Notes: generated by a model not told the origin, from the letters alone. Shown: positions 29,887 to 38,753, counted from the stretch's first letter. The stretch: 40,582 bases of DNA from Bradymonadales bacterium (GCA_016931535.1 JAFGEP010000137.1:1-40582); one strand, 5' to 3'. Program-made: numbers and translations.

Positions 29887-32379
29887 TCAGAACAGAATCG
29901 GGATGTTGACCTCGGTTTCCTGTCCACCCTGGGTGGGGGGAGTGGGGGGAGCCTCGATGGTAGGAGCGGGTTCCTCTTCTGCAGGTTCCTCTTCTGCAGG
30001 TTCCTCTTCTGCGGGTTCCTCCGCTTCCTGGTTCGATCGTTCCGACCGGGTTGACCGATCCCGGCTGGATGGTTGGGTGGGTTCGGCGCGAGGCGGTTCG
30101 TCTTCAAAGTCGTCGATCAACCCGATGCTGGGCCGCTGGGGTGGTGGCGGCGCCGATGGTTCTACCGGGGTCGGTGGCGGTTGCTGCTCCACCGGCTCCT
30201 GCTGCCTGGCCGTCTCTTGGGCCGGCTGTCGTGGTGGGCGCGAGGGGCCTTGGGTGGAAGTGGCAGCCGGGGTCTCGCGCTCCCGGGTGGTCCGTTCCCG
30301 CTCCCGGACCCGTTCCCGCTCGATCGGGACCAGGTTGACGGTATCCGGCATGGCCGGCTGCGTGAGGTCCACGGTGACGGTGGCATCCCGGTAGCCCTCC
30401 AGTCGGACGGTGATGTTCTCCGCGTTGCTGCCCGCGGCCACCTCGGCGTTGAACGGAGTGGTTCCGAGGTAGGTGTTTCCGCGGTAGACCCGGGCGCCCG
30501 GCTGGTTGGTCAGCAGCATCAACCGGACCTGTCCAGTCGGCGAGGTGGAGGTTTCCCCGCCGACCATGCAGATGCGGTTGGCGGTTCGCCAGGCCTCCTG
30601 GCCGAATATCCTGGCCTGGTCCATGGCGGCCAGCTGCTCGCTCGTCACCAGGGGAGCACCGGCGGCCGCCGCGCTTGATGTCGAGGGGGATCCGGCGGTT
30701 CCCTCGATAGAGGGCCCACTGGAGCGATTGGTCAACAGCAGTGCGCCGGTGACCCCCGCCCCTGCGAGCAGCAGGAGAACCAGCAGAGCCGGCACCAACC
30801 GGGAGCGTTTCTTCTCGACCGGTTGAGGCCGGGGGGGCGCCTCGGCCGCGATCTGGCCCGATGGCGGTCTCTTGACCGCCTGGGGGCCGGCCACCTCTTC
30901 CACGACGGCTCGATACTCGCTGGAGGTCAGCGGTTCCGCCCGGTCCATGGTCTTGAGCATCTCGATGGCGGTCTTGAACCGGCGGGCCAGGCTCTTGGTG
31001 GTTGCCCTGCGGATCACGGAGCCCAGCGGGCTTCGCATAACCTCTTCCTGGATGGGCGGGTCTCCCGGCGACAGCTGGGCCACGATGATGAGGTTGGTGT
31101 TCTCGCCGTGGAAGACCGGCTTGCCGGTCAGCATCTCGGCCATGATCAGCCCCATGGCGTACAGGTCGGTGTGGGGGCCGATATCCTCCCCCCGAAGCTG
31201 CTCGGGGGACATGTACTGGGGGGTGCCGATGATGGTCCCGGTTCGGGTCTTGAAGTCCTCCTGGTGGTCGGCGAAGGCGCGCGCGATGCCGAAGTCCAGG
31301 ACTTTCACGAAGTCGCTCTCGCCAAAAACATCCACCAGCATGATGTTGGATGGCTTGAGATCCCGATGGACGATCCCGTGGGCATGGGCTTCGGAGAGGC
31401 TTTTCAGGACCTGGGTGGCGATCCGCTTGACCCGTTCTGCTGGCATCGGACCGTTGTTCTTGAGCTCCTCCTCCAGCTCGTGCCCATCCAAGAGCTCCAT
31501 GGCGATAAAAGTGAGCCCGTCCTCGGTCTGTCCGTAGTCATAGAGCTGGATGGTATTGGGATGGGACAGCTCCTTGGCCAGCATGGCCTCCCGCCGGAAA
31601 CGGGCCGCAGCGCCCTCGATGGAGGCCGCCGCCGGAAGCAGCACCTTGACCGCCACCTCCTTGTTCAACCCGCGCTGGTGCGCCTTGTACACCGCTCCGA
31701 ACCCCCCCACACCCAGCTCGGAGAGGATCTCGTACCGACCGGCGAGGACCTCGCCGATCTCCGGAAGACTCATGCGGATCTGCGAATCCCGTGACTTGCT
31801 GGTTGGCGGTCCCTTGACCTGACCGCTGTCGTAACCCGGGCGGTCGCCCATCGACTGGGGGAGAGGCGTCGAAGATCCGGGATAGGGCTGGCCACTCGGG
31901 GGATAACCGGGATACTGCTGGCCGGTCGAGTAGCCGGACTGGCCGGGATACTGCTGGCCGGTCGAGTAGCCGGACTGGCCGGGATATTGCTGGCCTGGTG
32001 GGTAGTACGCCGGCCCGGGAGGATATCCCGAGGCCTGAGCAGGCTGCGGAGGGTAGACCGGTGGAGGGGTATTGGGGGATCCTCCCCCCGGTGCCGGGTA
32101 CTGGCTGGAAGGCGGGTAATAACCGGGCTGGCCTGGCGGGTAACCGTAGGACTGGGCCTGCGGGTGACCTTGCGCCGGTTGACCACCCCACCCCTGCTGC
32201 TGAGCGCTTTGTTTCTGGTCCTGGCCGGTCTGGTGCCCCGGGACGGCAGCGCCGGATTGCTGCTGGCCGACGGCCCGCCTCATGACCGTGGGCTCCATCA
32301 GGTCTTCGTCCAAATCGCCGCTGTTGGCGCTTCCAGACGCCAATTGGGGCTTTGGCGGTCCTGGATGGGAACTTGACAT
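29887..32379 (-). CDS. Transmembrane Ser/Thr protein kinase with PEGA domain
   Basis: An 830-residue protein. The first 200 residues are disordered and rich in Pro, Gly, Tyr and Gln. The Hanks-type kinase domain spans about 215-478, with Gly loop GVGGFG (223-228), Lys245, HRDLKPSN (338-345), DFG (362-364) and SPEQLRG. All catalytic residues are present. A membrane helix (about 528-550) is followed by an extracytoplasmic PEGA domain (about 616-675), an Arg/Glu-rich stretch and a Pro-rich acidic tail with EEPAE repeats. The ATG at 32379 is chosen over an upstream one because GAGGT lies 7 bp before it. It probably senses an envelope signal, and targets are unknown. Divergent from def. Confidence 0.92.
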   Translation of the reverse strand: MSSSHPGPPKPQLASGSANSGDLDEDLMEPTVMRRAVGQQQSGAAVPGHQTGQDQKQSAQQQGWGGQPAQGHPQAQSYGYPPGQPGYYPPSSQYPAPGGGSPNTPPPVYPPQPAQASGYPPGPAYYPPGQQYPGQSGYSTGQQYPGQSGYSTGQQYPGYPPSGQPYPGSSTPLPQSMGDRPGYDSGQVKGPPTSKSRDSQIRMSLPEIGEVLAGRYEILSELGVGGFGAVYKAHQRGLNKEVAVKVLLPAAASIEGAAARFRREAMLAKELSHPNTIQLYDYGQTEDGLTFIAMELLDGHELEEELKNNGPMPAERVKRIATQVLKSLSEAHAHGIVHRDLKPSNIMLVDVFGESDFVKVLDFGIARAFADHQEDFKTRTGTIIGTPQYMSPEQLRGEDIGPHTDLYAMGLIMAEMLTGKPVFHGENTNLIIVAQLSPGDPPIQEEVMRSPLGSVIRRATTKSLARRFKTAIEMLKTMDRAEPLTSSEYRAVVEEVAGPQAVKRPPSGQIAAEAPPRPQPVEKKRSRLVPALLVLLLLAGAGVTGALLLTNRSSGPSIEGTAGSPSTSSAAAAGAPLVTSEQLAAMDQARIFGQEAWRTANRICMVGGETSTSPTGQVRLMLLTNQPGARVYRGNTYLGTTPFNAEVAAGSNAENITVRLEGYRDATVTVDLTQPAMPDTVNLVPIERERVRERERTTRERETPAATSTQGPSRPPRQPAQETARQQEPVEQQPPPTPVEPSAPPPPQRPSIGLIDDFEDEPPRAEPTQPSSRDRSTRSERSNQEAEEPAEEEPAEEEPAEEEPAPTIEAPPTPPTQGGQETEVNIPILF
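29969..30013 (-). repeat. 15-bp tandem repeat in the kinase tail
   Basis: Three consecutive copies of GGTTCCTCTTCTGCA (the last ends G) at 29969-29983, 29984-29998 and 29999-30013, with a degenerate fourth. In the kinase frame they encode EEPAE repeats. Such runs vary in copy number by slippage. Confidence 0.9.
31910..31981 (-). repeat. 36-bp tandem repeat in the kinase N-terminal region
   Basis: Two perfect 36-bp units (31910-31945 and 31946-31981) followed by a partial third. They encode 12-residue repeats of the type QSGYSTGQQYPG within the Pro/Gly/Tyr/Gln-rich N-terminal segment of the kinase. Perfect identity at the DNA level indicates recent duplication. Confidence 0.92.
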
Positions 32380-32709
32380 GGTCAACCTCTGCGATAGGCC
32401 TGCAAACGGATCGCCAAAAAAGAAAAGGTACACCAATCCAACAACCGGTGCCAACCAAAACGTCCCCTGATCCCCTCGGGACCAGGTCAGACCGATCGAC
32501 TCCGGATCAACGGCTGCCTCTTACATAAAGATAGTCTACTCAGGGTCGGTCCAACTGGCAAAGGGTACAAGGCCAACCAACGCAATCCAAGGCGGTTGCC
32601 TGTAACGGCAGGACTACCCTACACTACTACAGATCGCTGGCCGAACGAGGAAACGGCGCAACCTGCTCTGCATGGAACGCCATCGGCCTTGGGAGAGTGA
32701 AAAGGGAAC
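32380..32709. other. 330-bp divergent regulatory region between the kinase and def
   Basis: It separates the minus-strand kinase gene from plus-strand def-fmt-rsmB. It is more AT-rich than its neighbours around 32519-32545. I saw no gene or RNA structure. A candidate def promoter is listed separately; for the kinase only a weak TTGGAC/TATCTT pair with a short 15-bp spacer was visible on the minus strand. Confidence 0.6.
32596..32625 (+). promoter_or_regulatory. Candidate promoter for def-fmt-rsmB
   Basis: TTGCCT (32596-32601), an 18-bp spacer and TACACT (32620-32625), each matching four of six sigma70 bases, 84 bp before the def ATG. This is the best pair in the gap but not a strong one. Confidence 0.3.
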
Positions 32710-33270
32710 ATGGCAGTACTGGACATCTCGCTATACCCCGACCAGGTCCTCACCACACCGGGATCCGACGTGGAAACCGTCGATGAAGACACCCGACGTT
32801 TCATCGACGACCTGACGGAAACCATGTACACCCTCAACGGGGTCGGACTGGCTGCCAACCAGGTGAACGACCTGCGAAGGATCTGCGTGATCGATACCCG
32901 CCCCGGCGACCAACCAGGGGACCGCTCTGGCTTGCTGCAGCTGGTCAACCCCAGAATCGTCCACCGCCAGGGACATGTCCGCTGGGAAGAAGGCTGCCTC
33001 AGCTTCCCCGACCTGTTCGAGTCGGTGGACCGGGCGGCCAAGGTCCGCGTCGAGGCGCTGGATCGGGAGGGTAAACCGATCACCGTCGAGGGAGAGGAGC
33101 TGCTGGCGGTCGCGCTCCAGCATGAGATCGACCATCTCGATGGTGTCGTCTTCGTCGATCGGATGAGCCGACTCAAGCGGAAGATGGCGCTCAAGCGCTA
33201 CTACCGCACGCTCGAGTCGATCAAGAGCGGCGCTCGTCCCGTTCATTCCGAAGGCAAAGGCGTCCTGTGA
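32710..33270 (+). CDS. def: Peptide deformylase
   Basis: A 186-residue metal-dependent hydrolase that removes the formyl group from nascent N-terminal methionine. All three family motifs are present: GVGLAANQ (44-51), EEGCLSFP with metal ligand Cys96, and HEIDH (138-142), which supplies the two histidines and the catalytic Glu. The C-terminal basic helix (RLKRKMALKRYYR) is typical of bacterial enzymes. The length is normal. Its stop overlaps the fmt start as GTGA, so deformylase and formyltransferase are translationally coupled. Confidence 0.97.
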   Translation: MAVLDISLYPDQVLTTPGSDVETVDEDTRRFIDDLTETMYTLNGVGLAANQVNDLRRICVIDTRPGDQPGDRSGLLQLVNPRIVHRQGHVRWEEGCLSFPDLFESVDRAAKVRVEALDREGKPITVEGEELLAVALQHEIDHLDGVVFVDRMSRLKRKMALKRYYRTLESIKSGARPVHSEGKGVL

Positions 33271-34250
33271 CCCCCTCGCGGATCCTGTTCATGGGAACCC
33301 CCGATTTCGCCGTTCCCACCTTGACGACGCTGCTTCACGGGCCCGACCAGGTGGTCCTGGTGGTCACACAGCCCGATCGACCCAGCGGCCGAGGACGAAC
33401 CCCGACACCTCCTCCGGTCAAGCGGGTCGCCGACGATCACGGGGTCAAGGTCCTGCAACCGGAGCACCTCAAAGGCGCCGAGGTGTTCGAGGAGGTGGCC
33501 CGCGCTCAACCGGACGTCTGCGTGGTAGCCGCCTTTGGCAAGATCCTGGGAAAACGGTACCTGGCCTTGCCCCCCCTGGGATGCTTCAACGTCCACGCCT
33601 CGCTGCTCCCCCGATGGCGTGGTGCGGCGCCCATCAACTGGGCCATCCTCGGCGGGGATCGGCGCACCGGCGTCACCATCATGAAGATGGACCCCGGCCT
33701 GGACACCGGACCCATCGTGCGCTCCTGGGCCACCGAGATCGGACCGACAGAGACCGCCGGTGAGCTACACGATCGACTGGCTCTGGCCGGGGCGCGGCTC
33801 ATGGCAGAGGTGCTCGACGATCTGAGGGCCCGTCGCGCCATCCCCCTCACCGAGCAGAATGGCGAGCTAGCCACCTATGCTCCGATGCTCGCCAAGGAGG
33901 ACGGTCCGGTCGATTTCACCGCATCTCCCGCCCGGTTCGTGGCCCATGTCCACGCCATGACCCCCTGGCCGGCAGCCACGTGTCTCACCCCTCGCGGACC
34001 CTTGCGGCTCTGTCGGGCGGAGGTTGCCGGCGATGTCGCGACCGCTCCGGCAGGAACGGTGGTGGCCGCCGACCAGAAGAACGGATTGCTGCTGGCCGTA
34101 TCCGGCGGAGTCGTCCGCATCCTGGAATGCCAGCGACCCGGCAAGCAGGTACACCCTGCCTGCGAATACCTCAGGGGCCTGCAGATCGACCCGGTCGGCG
34201 AACGGTGGAGTGGGCGCACCACCGATCTGCCGGCATCGGGCGAGGGCTGA
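33267..34250 (+). CDS. fmt: Methionyl-tRNA formyltransferase
   Basis: A 327-residue enzyme that formylates initiator Met-tRNA using 10-formyl-tetrahydrofolate. The N-terminal Rossmann fold opens with RILFMGTPDFAVP. The active-site region is FNVHASLLPRWRGAAPINWA, with Asn108 and His110, followed by MDPGLDTGP. The C-terminal tRNA-binding domain follows. The GTG start overlapping the def stop gives the conserved N terminus; an ATG at 33291 would cut into the fold. The rsmB start lies 6 bp after its stop. Confidence 0.97.
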   Translation: MTPSRILFMGTPDFAVPTLTTLLHGPDQVVLVVTQPDRPSGRGRTPTPPPVKRVADDHGVKVLQPEHLKGAEVFEEVARAQPDVCVVAAFGKILGKRYLALPPLGCFNVHASLLPRWRGAAPINWAILGGDRRTGVTIMKMDPGLDTGPIVRSWATEIGPTETAGELHDRLALAGARLMAEVLDDLRARRAIPLTEQNGELATYAPMLAKEDGPVDFTASPARFVAHVHAMTPWPAATCLTPRGPLRLCRAEVAGDVATAPAGTVVAADQKNGLLLAVSGGVVRILECQRPGKQVHPACEYLRGLQIDPVGERWSGRTTDLPASGEG

Positions 34251-34256
34251 GCCGCA

Positions 34257-35675
34257 ATGCCGCGAGAGGCTGCCATCCGGGCCATCGAGGCGGTCGAGAT
34301 GCGACATGCCTTCAGCAACATCGCGCTCGACTCCCAGATCCGCAAACGCGGCCTCCACCCACAGGACATCGCGCTGGCCACCGAGATCACGTACGGCGTC
34401 CTGAAAAACCTCCGGTTCCTCGACGAACTGCTGAGCCCTTTCCTCAGGCTCCCGCTGGAAAATCTCAACTCCTTCTGCCGATCGGCTCTACGAGTCGGCG
34501 CCTACCAGCTTCTCTTCCTGGACCGGATTCCCGACCACGCCGCCCTGTTTGAAACCGTCAATGCGGTCAAGAGAAACCGCCATCGCTACACCGGCCTGGT
34601 CAACGCCGTGCTGCGACAGGTCGCTCGCCGGGCCACCCCCTTGAAAGAGAGCCTGGAAGGCCCCATCACCAGCATCTCCCAGCTGGCGAGCCGATACAGC
34701 CTGCCGGACGACCTGGCCGCGGGCATCGTGGACCGTTTCGGCCTGGAAGAGGCGACCGCCTATGCCCAGGCGTTGCAGGAACGTCCCCCCGTCACCCTGC
34801 GGGTGCGCGATCCGGTCCGAAGAGCCGAGGTCGTCGAAAAGCTCCGCACGGCCGGCATCTCGGCTGTTCCCACCATCTATGCCCCCTCCGGCATCCTGAT
34901 CACCCAGGGCGGGGCGCCCGCCGAGCTGGAGGCGGTGATCGAGAGGCAGGCCGTGGTCCAGGACGAGGCCTCCCAGCTGGTCGGCTGGTACTGCGCCGCC
35001 CAACCAGGCGAGCAGGTCGCCGACCTCTGCGCCGGCCGTGGTGGAAAGAGCTTCCACCTGGCCGACCTGATGAACAACCAAGGGATGATCCTCGCCACCG
35101 ACCTGGCTACATCCAAGCTGGTACAGTGCCGAAACACGGCCAGACGCCTGGGCTGCACCATCATCCACACCTGGCCCCCGCTGGCGGAGGACAGCCGGTT
35201 GCTGGAAGAACCGGCCGACGGCAACCTCGACGATCGAGCTTTTTTACCACCCGACCCGTCTCTGGCGGACGCCAGCCACCAGTGGAGCCGTTGGCCGCTG
35301 CAGGACCTGGTCCTGCTCGATGCTCCCTGCAGCGGGTCGGGGGTCATGCGACGCCACCCGGAGATCCGCTGGCGGTTGAAGCCCTCCCGGCTGGAAGAGC
35401 TGACCCGGCTGCAGGCGGTGCTGCTGGAAGGTGCGGCCCCCCTGGTACGACCAGGCGGACACCTGGTGTACGCCGTGTGCAGCGACCTCCCTGGCGAAGG
35501 GCTTCGGCAGATCGACCGTTTCCTCTCGCTCCATCCCGAGTTCCAGCGGGATCCTCCTCCCACCCAAACCATCGACTGGGCCGATCTCACCTCGGATCGG
35601 GGTGATCTGGTCCTGCTCACTCATCGTCATCATACCGACGGCTTTTTCGCCTGCCGGCTGGTCCGGAACGACTGA
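34257..35675 (+). CDS. rsmB: 16S rRNA (cytosine-C5) methyltransferase RsmB
   Basis: A 472-residue SAM-dependent methyltransferase expected to modify C967 of 16S rRNA. An N-terminal NusB-like helical RNA-binding domain (about 1-135) precedes the catalytic domain. The catalytic cysteines are Cys358 in motif IV (LLDAPCSGSG) and Cys408 in motif VI (LVYAVCS). SAM-binding motif I reads DLCAGRGGK (256-264), where most RsmB proteins have an APGGK sequence. A loop of about 35 residues precedes motif IV. The gene follows def-fmt, the common bacterial arrangement. Confidence 0.93.
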   Translation: MPREAAIRAIEAVEMRHAFSNIALDSQIRKRGLHPQDIALATEITYGVLKNLRFLDELLSPFLRLPLENLNSFCRSALRVGAYQLLFLDRIPDHAALFETVNAVKRNRHRYTGLVNAVLRQVARRATPLKESLEGPITSISQLASRYSLPDDLAAGIVDRFGLEEATAYAQALQERPPVTLRVRDPVRRAEVVEKLRTAGISAVPTIYAPSGILITQGGAPAELEAVIERQAVVQDEASQLVGWYCAAQPGEQVADLCAGRGGKSFHLADLMNNQGMILATDLATSKLVQCRNTARRLGCTIIHTWPPLAEDSRLLEEPADGNLDDRAFLPPDPSLADASHQWSRWPLQDLVLLDAPCSGSGVMRRHPEIRWRLKPSRLEELTRLQAVLLEGAAPLVRPGGHLVYAVCSDLPGEGLRQIDRFLSLHPEFQRDPPPTQTIDWADLTSDRGDLVLLTHRHHTDGFFACRLVRND

Positions 35676-35841
35676 AGATCGCCCGGGTGGCACGACTGGC
35701 CGCTCGACTGGCTCGGCTCGCCCCATCCCGATCGCATGCGTACGGGCCGTGGCGGACCATCATCGACCTGTTGGTGCTCTTACGAGGGCGGTAATGAGCG
35801 GGGCCCGACTTCGCTGGACACCTTGTGGCAAGCCCGCTCGC

Positions 35842-36522
35842 CTATTGGCCCGTTGGATGGTGCAGCCTCCGGATGACCGATGCGTAGTCCGAAGAGCGGA
35901 ACACGGCGTTGCCCGCCACCAGGACGTCGACCTTGCGCTGGTAGAGCGCGGCCGCGTTGTCCGGCCCTACCCCGCCATCCACCTCGATCAGCGGGCGATG
36001 CCCCAGGCTGTCGAGCAGGGTGCCCAGCTCCTCCAGCTTCTGCAAGGTGTGGGGTAGAAAGCGCTGCCCACCGAAGCCTGGATTGACCGACATCACCAGG
36101 ATCAGGTCCAGGTCGGCCGCCAGCCAGCGAAGAACCTCGACCCCGGTGGCCGGGTTTACGGAGACCCCGGCCCTGGCCCCAGCCTGGTGTATCTGGGCGA
36201 TGATCCGATTCAGGTGGAGGCAGGCCTCGGCGTGGATGGTGACGATGTCGGCTCCGGCCTCCACAAATTCCGCGATGTGCTGCTCCGGCTGTTCGATCAT
36301 GAGATGAACGTCCAGCGGAAGGCGGGTGACCTTGCGAATGGAGCGGACCACCGGCGGTCCGATAGTGATGTTGGGAACGAACCGTCCATCCATGACGTCC
36401 ACGTGGATCCAGTCCGCTCCTCCCGCCTCCACCGCCTGGATCTCGGCACCCAGCCTGGCGAAGTCGGCCGACAGGATGGATGGCGCGACCAGTCTAGCCG
36501 GGGACTGGGGCAGGTCGATCAC
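35842..36522 (-). CDS. rpe: Ribulose-phosphate 3-epimerase
   Basis: A 226-residue TIM-barrel enzyme interconverting ribulose-5-phosphate and xylulose-5-phosphate in the pentose phosphate pathway. Diagnostic pieces are APSILSADFARLG, HVDVMDGRFVPNITIGP (metal-binding His and catalytic Asp), DVHLMIEQP, MSVNPGFGGQRF and EVDGGV, all present. The C terminus AGNAVFRSSDY is the phosphate-binding end. The ATG overlaps the stop of the upstream coiled-coil gene by 4 bp. It is convergent with rsmB, with 166 bp between them that hold no recognisable feature. Confidence 0.96.
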   Translation of the reverse strand: MIDLPQSPARLVAPSILSADFARLGAEIQAVEAGGADWIHVDVMDGRFVPNITIGPPVVRSIRKVTRLPLDVHLMIEQPEQHIAEFVEAGADIVTIHAEACLHLNRIIAQIHQAGARAGVSVNPATGVEVLRWLAADLDLILVMSVNPGFGGQRFLPHTLQKLEELGTLLDSLGHRPLIEVDGGVGPDNAAALYQRKVDVLVAGNAVFRSSDYASVIRRLHHPTGQ

Positions 36523-36881
36523 GGCTCGTCTCCTGGCGGGCCGGTTTCCTCCCCAAGGGGCTTCTGTTGGGTGTCGGCAGGCTCTTTGCCTTCAGTCATG
36601 GCGCCGGCCTGGGGTTCCCCGGCCGATTCTTGGGAGCCGCTGCCGGAGTGCTGGGTGGCAGCTGCCCTCTCGGCCATGATGCGCCGGACCTCGGCCAGGG
36701 CGATCTCCAGGTTGTGCACGTCCTTGCTCAGCTTCTCGATCTTCTGCTGCGTCAACTGGTAGACGTGCTCGGAGCGCAGGGTACCGATGTGCTTGTCAAC
36801 GAGCTTCTCCCGCTCCTCTCCGGTTGCCTTCATCACCGCCTTGATCAGCCGTGCGATCGCGTCATCCGCTGTGGTCATCAT
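36519..36881 (-). CDS. Small coiled-coil protein of unknown function
   Basis: A 120-residue hydrophilic protein without signal peptide. Residues about 1-73 are strongly helical, with a heptad-like stretch (YQLTQQKIEKLSKDVHNLEI) that predicts a coiled coil. The rest is a disordered Glu/Pro/Gly/Ser tail. It overlaps rpe by ATGA and lies 91 bp downstream of the helical-repeat gene, so it may be cotranscribed with both. Either of two adjacent ATGs could be the start. I do not recognise a family. Confidence 0.65.
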   Translation of the reverse strand: MMTTADDAIARLIKAVMKATGEEREKLVDKHIGTLRSEHVYQLTQQKIEKLSKDVHNLEIALAEVRRIMAERAAATQHSGSGSQESAGEPQAGAMTEGKEPADTQQKPLGEETGPPGDEP

Positions 36882-36972
36882 CTCGAGTGTTCCTTGGTAG
36901 AAGCCGGTCCCAATGAGAGGGGCACTATCCTCTGTCCGATGCTCCTCGCACTGTCCATCGACCGAGCGTCCT

Positions 36973-38103
36973 CTAGTCGGCGGTCAGGTCGTCGTCCTCC
37001 GCTTCGGATATGGTGTTGGATGTCGAGGGAGTTTCTTGAGGTTCGCCCTCGGCCGCGAGGTCACCTTCTGCCGATGCACCCGGAGGGGTCTGGGGTTGTG
37101 ATTCGAGACCGGTTGTCTGCTCCACGCTGGCTGGCGCCCTCTGGGACATTCGGGTCTGTGCCAGCTCGCGGGTCTTGTTGAGGTTCACGACGATGTTGCC
37201 GATGACCGTGAGGTGGCCCATTCGCTTGAAGATCCCCGAGGCGGCCTTCTCCTCTCCGGCATCCCGCGCTTTTTCCATCTCGTTCTGCAGGATGGTCTGA
37301 AAGTCCTCGCCCAGGATGAACGGATAGCGAGCCACCACGTCGAGGAAGTGGTCGGCCTGCGCTGCCGTGTTCAGCTCCGCCACGGCGGCGTCGATGTCGC
37401 CCTCGGCCTCCTGCTTCTTCACGACCGCCTCGACGATGCGACGGATGCCGTTGAGCACATCCAACCGCAGCTTGGCCACCTTGGGCACATTGTGCTTGCC
37501 GAGCCGAGCGCCCTCCTGGCCCATCTCGGTGAAGATGACGTCGAACGCCTCGGCCAGCACCACCGGGTTGGCCTCGATCAGCTCCAGGAGATCGCGCAGC
37601 GACTCCGCCTCCAGGATCCGGGTGACCAGGATGCGGAGGTTGTCCCGGTTCAGCTCCATGCCCTGGGCGGTGGCCAGGTGGATCATCTGCAGGTTTCGCA
37701 GCCGGTTGGTCGCCAGGCTGGCGGTATAGCTGTCCCCCATCTTGGCCGACTCTTCCTGGAGCATCTTGAGGGAGATCAACATGCTGGATGAGAAGACGAT
37801 GGGGTAGTTCTTGGCCACAACCGCCAGCTCGGCCACATTTTCAGCGCGGAGGACCGACTGGGTTGCCGTCTCCAGGTCATGGCGCATGTCGGCCTGCTTC
37901 TGCCATCGCAGGTTGTCTACCAGCGCATGCATGCCGTTCCAGCGGTTCAGGGCCCGACGCCGCGTATCCAGCCGCTCGATCAGCGCGTTCACCCCCTCGT
38001 CCGTGGCCAGCTGATCGGCGTATCGCCCCACCATGCCGCGCAACGCATCGCGGTCCGCCACCGTCTCCAGTATCTTGAAAACCTCGTTGAGTGAAAGCTG
38101 CAT
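36973..38103 (-). CDS. Helical-repeat protein of unknown function
   Basis: A 376-residue soluble, all-helical protein. Four related units of about 60 residues are visible at about 14-68, 87-147, 166-225 and 247-307. The last three share the pattern L-x-x-(I/V)-x-x-(N/R)-(Y/P)-P-(I/V)-(V/I)-(L/F)...F/M-x-x-(I/L)-L...A...G...R-L-x-x-L-x-x-I. This resembles TPR- or armadillo-type superhelical scaffolds, although no standard family is obvious. The C-terminal 55 residues are acidic and disordered. The frame continues upstream to 38649, but the ATG at 38103 is where the coding-like sequence begins. The small coiled-coil gene and rpe follow on the same strand. It may be a protein-binding adaptor. 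Confidence 0.7.
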   Translation of the reverse strand: MQLSLNEVFKILETVADRDALRGMVGRYADQLATDEGVNALIERLDTRRRALNRWNGMHALVDNLRWQKQADMRHDLETATQSVLRAENVAELAVVAKNYPIVFSSSMLISLKMLQEESAKMGDSYTASLATNRLRNLQMIHLATAQGMELNRDNLRILVTRILEAESLRDLLELIEANPVVLAEAFDVIFTEMGQEGARLGKHNVPKVAKLRLDVLNGIRRIVEAVVKKQEAEGDIDAAVAELNTAAQADHFLDVVARYPFILGEDFQTILQNEMEKARDAGEEKAASGIFKRMGHLTVIGNIVVNLNKTRELAQTRMSQRAPASVEQTTGLESQPQTPPGASAEGDLAAEGEPQETPSTSNTISEAEDDDLTAD

Positions 38104-38381
38104 CTTTCTCGCTCGCGCTGGGGGAGAGCCGCCGGCCCGGTCTCGGCCCCATCCGGGGCAGGAGTCCATCAGGCTCAAGTACCGGATCCTCTTCCCATGT
38201 CCCCTGAGACCTGGCCCAGCGTTACCCGGAATCTCACCCATTTGCAAGACGCAACACTCGATCGGGTGTGATTGGAAACTGGCAACCCTGGGCGACCAAC
38301 CGGTATGGATGGGATCGGGCTTGGACCGACCTGGGCCATCGCTCGCCTGGAACACCTGCTCGCCGGCGAGCCACCCGGTGA

Positions 38382-38753
38382 TCACCGATTCAGCGGTACC
38401 GCTGTTCCGGCCGGTTCGCCTGCCGATGGGCTTCCGATCGGGCCTAGCCTGCCCCCCGCACGTCCCCTCCATACACCACCGCCGCTGCGCAAGCCGACCA
38501 GTCGTTCCAGCTGCCACCTGCTGCTGCCGGGCAGCCACACCCCGGCGACGATCCAGTCCCCCTCGCTCGGCCTCCCCGGCAACAGCAGCGCCGGAACGGA
38601 CAACTGGTGGTAGCCCGTCTCCTCGTCCCCGACCACGATCACGGCCCAATCCTCTTCGAACCGGTCGATCCAGCCGGTCACAAAGGGGGCCACAGGCAGA
38701 CAGCCCGCCAGCAGTAGCCCCAGGATCACCAGCGCCGGCCAGAGCCGCCTCAC
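38382..38753 (-). CDS. Small DUF3006-like lipoprotein
   Basis: A 123-residue protein if the GTG at 38753 is used, giving a compact signal peptide ending LLAG-Cys18. The next in-frame ATGs (38855, 38900) would add an unlikely long basic N-terminal region. The core WIDRFEEDWAVIVVGDEE and LLLPGRPSEGDWIVAGVW match the DUF3006 pattern (a short beta-barrel with D-R-F-E...A-V and L-L-P...G-D). DUF3006 has no established function. No good ribosome-binding site was seen, so the start is uncertain. The Gly/Arg-rich C terminus looks disordered. The gene stands alone, divergent from the wlbA-like gene. Confidence 0.6.
   Translation of the reverse strand: MRRLWPALVILGLLLAGCLPVAPFVTGWIDRFEEDWAVIVVGDEETGYHQLSVPALLLPGRPSEGDWIVAGVWLPGSSRWQLERLVGLRSGGGVWRGRAGGRLGPIGSPSAGEPAGTAVPLNR

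Noticed and set aside
35676..35841. A tRNA or small RNA gene between rsmB and rpe
   Set aside because: No cloverleaf arms or TPsiC-like sequence could be paired.
38104..38649. N-terminal extension of the helical-repeat protein
   Set aside because: The sequence is Arg/Gly/Pro-rich and overlaps the DUF3006-like gene on the same strand in another frame. The coding pattern begins at 38103.
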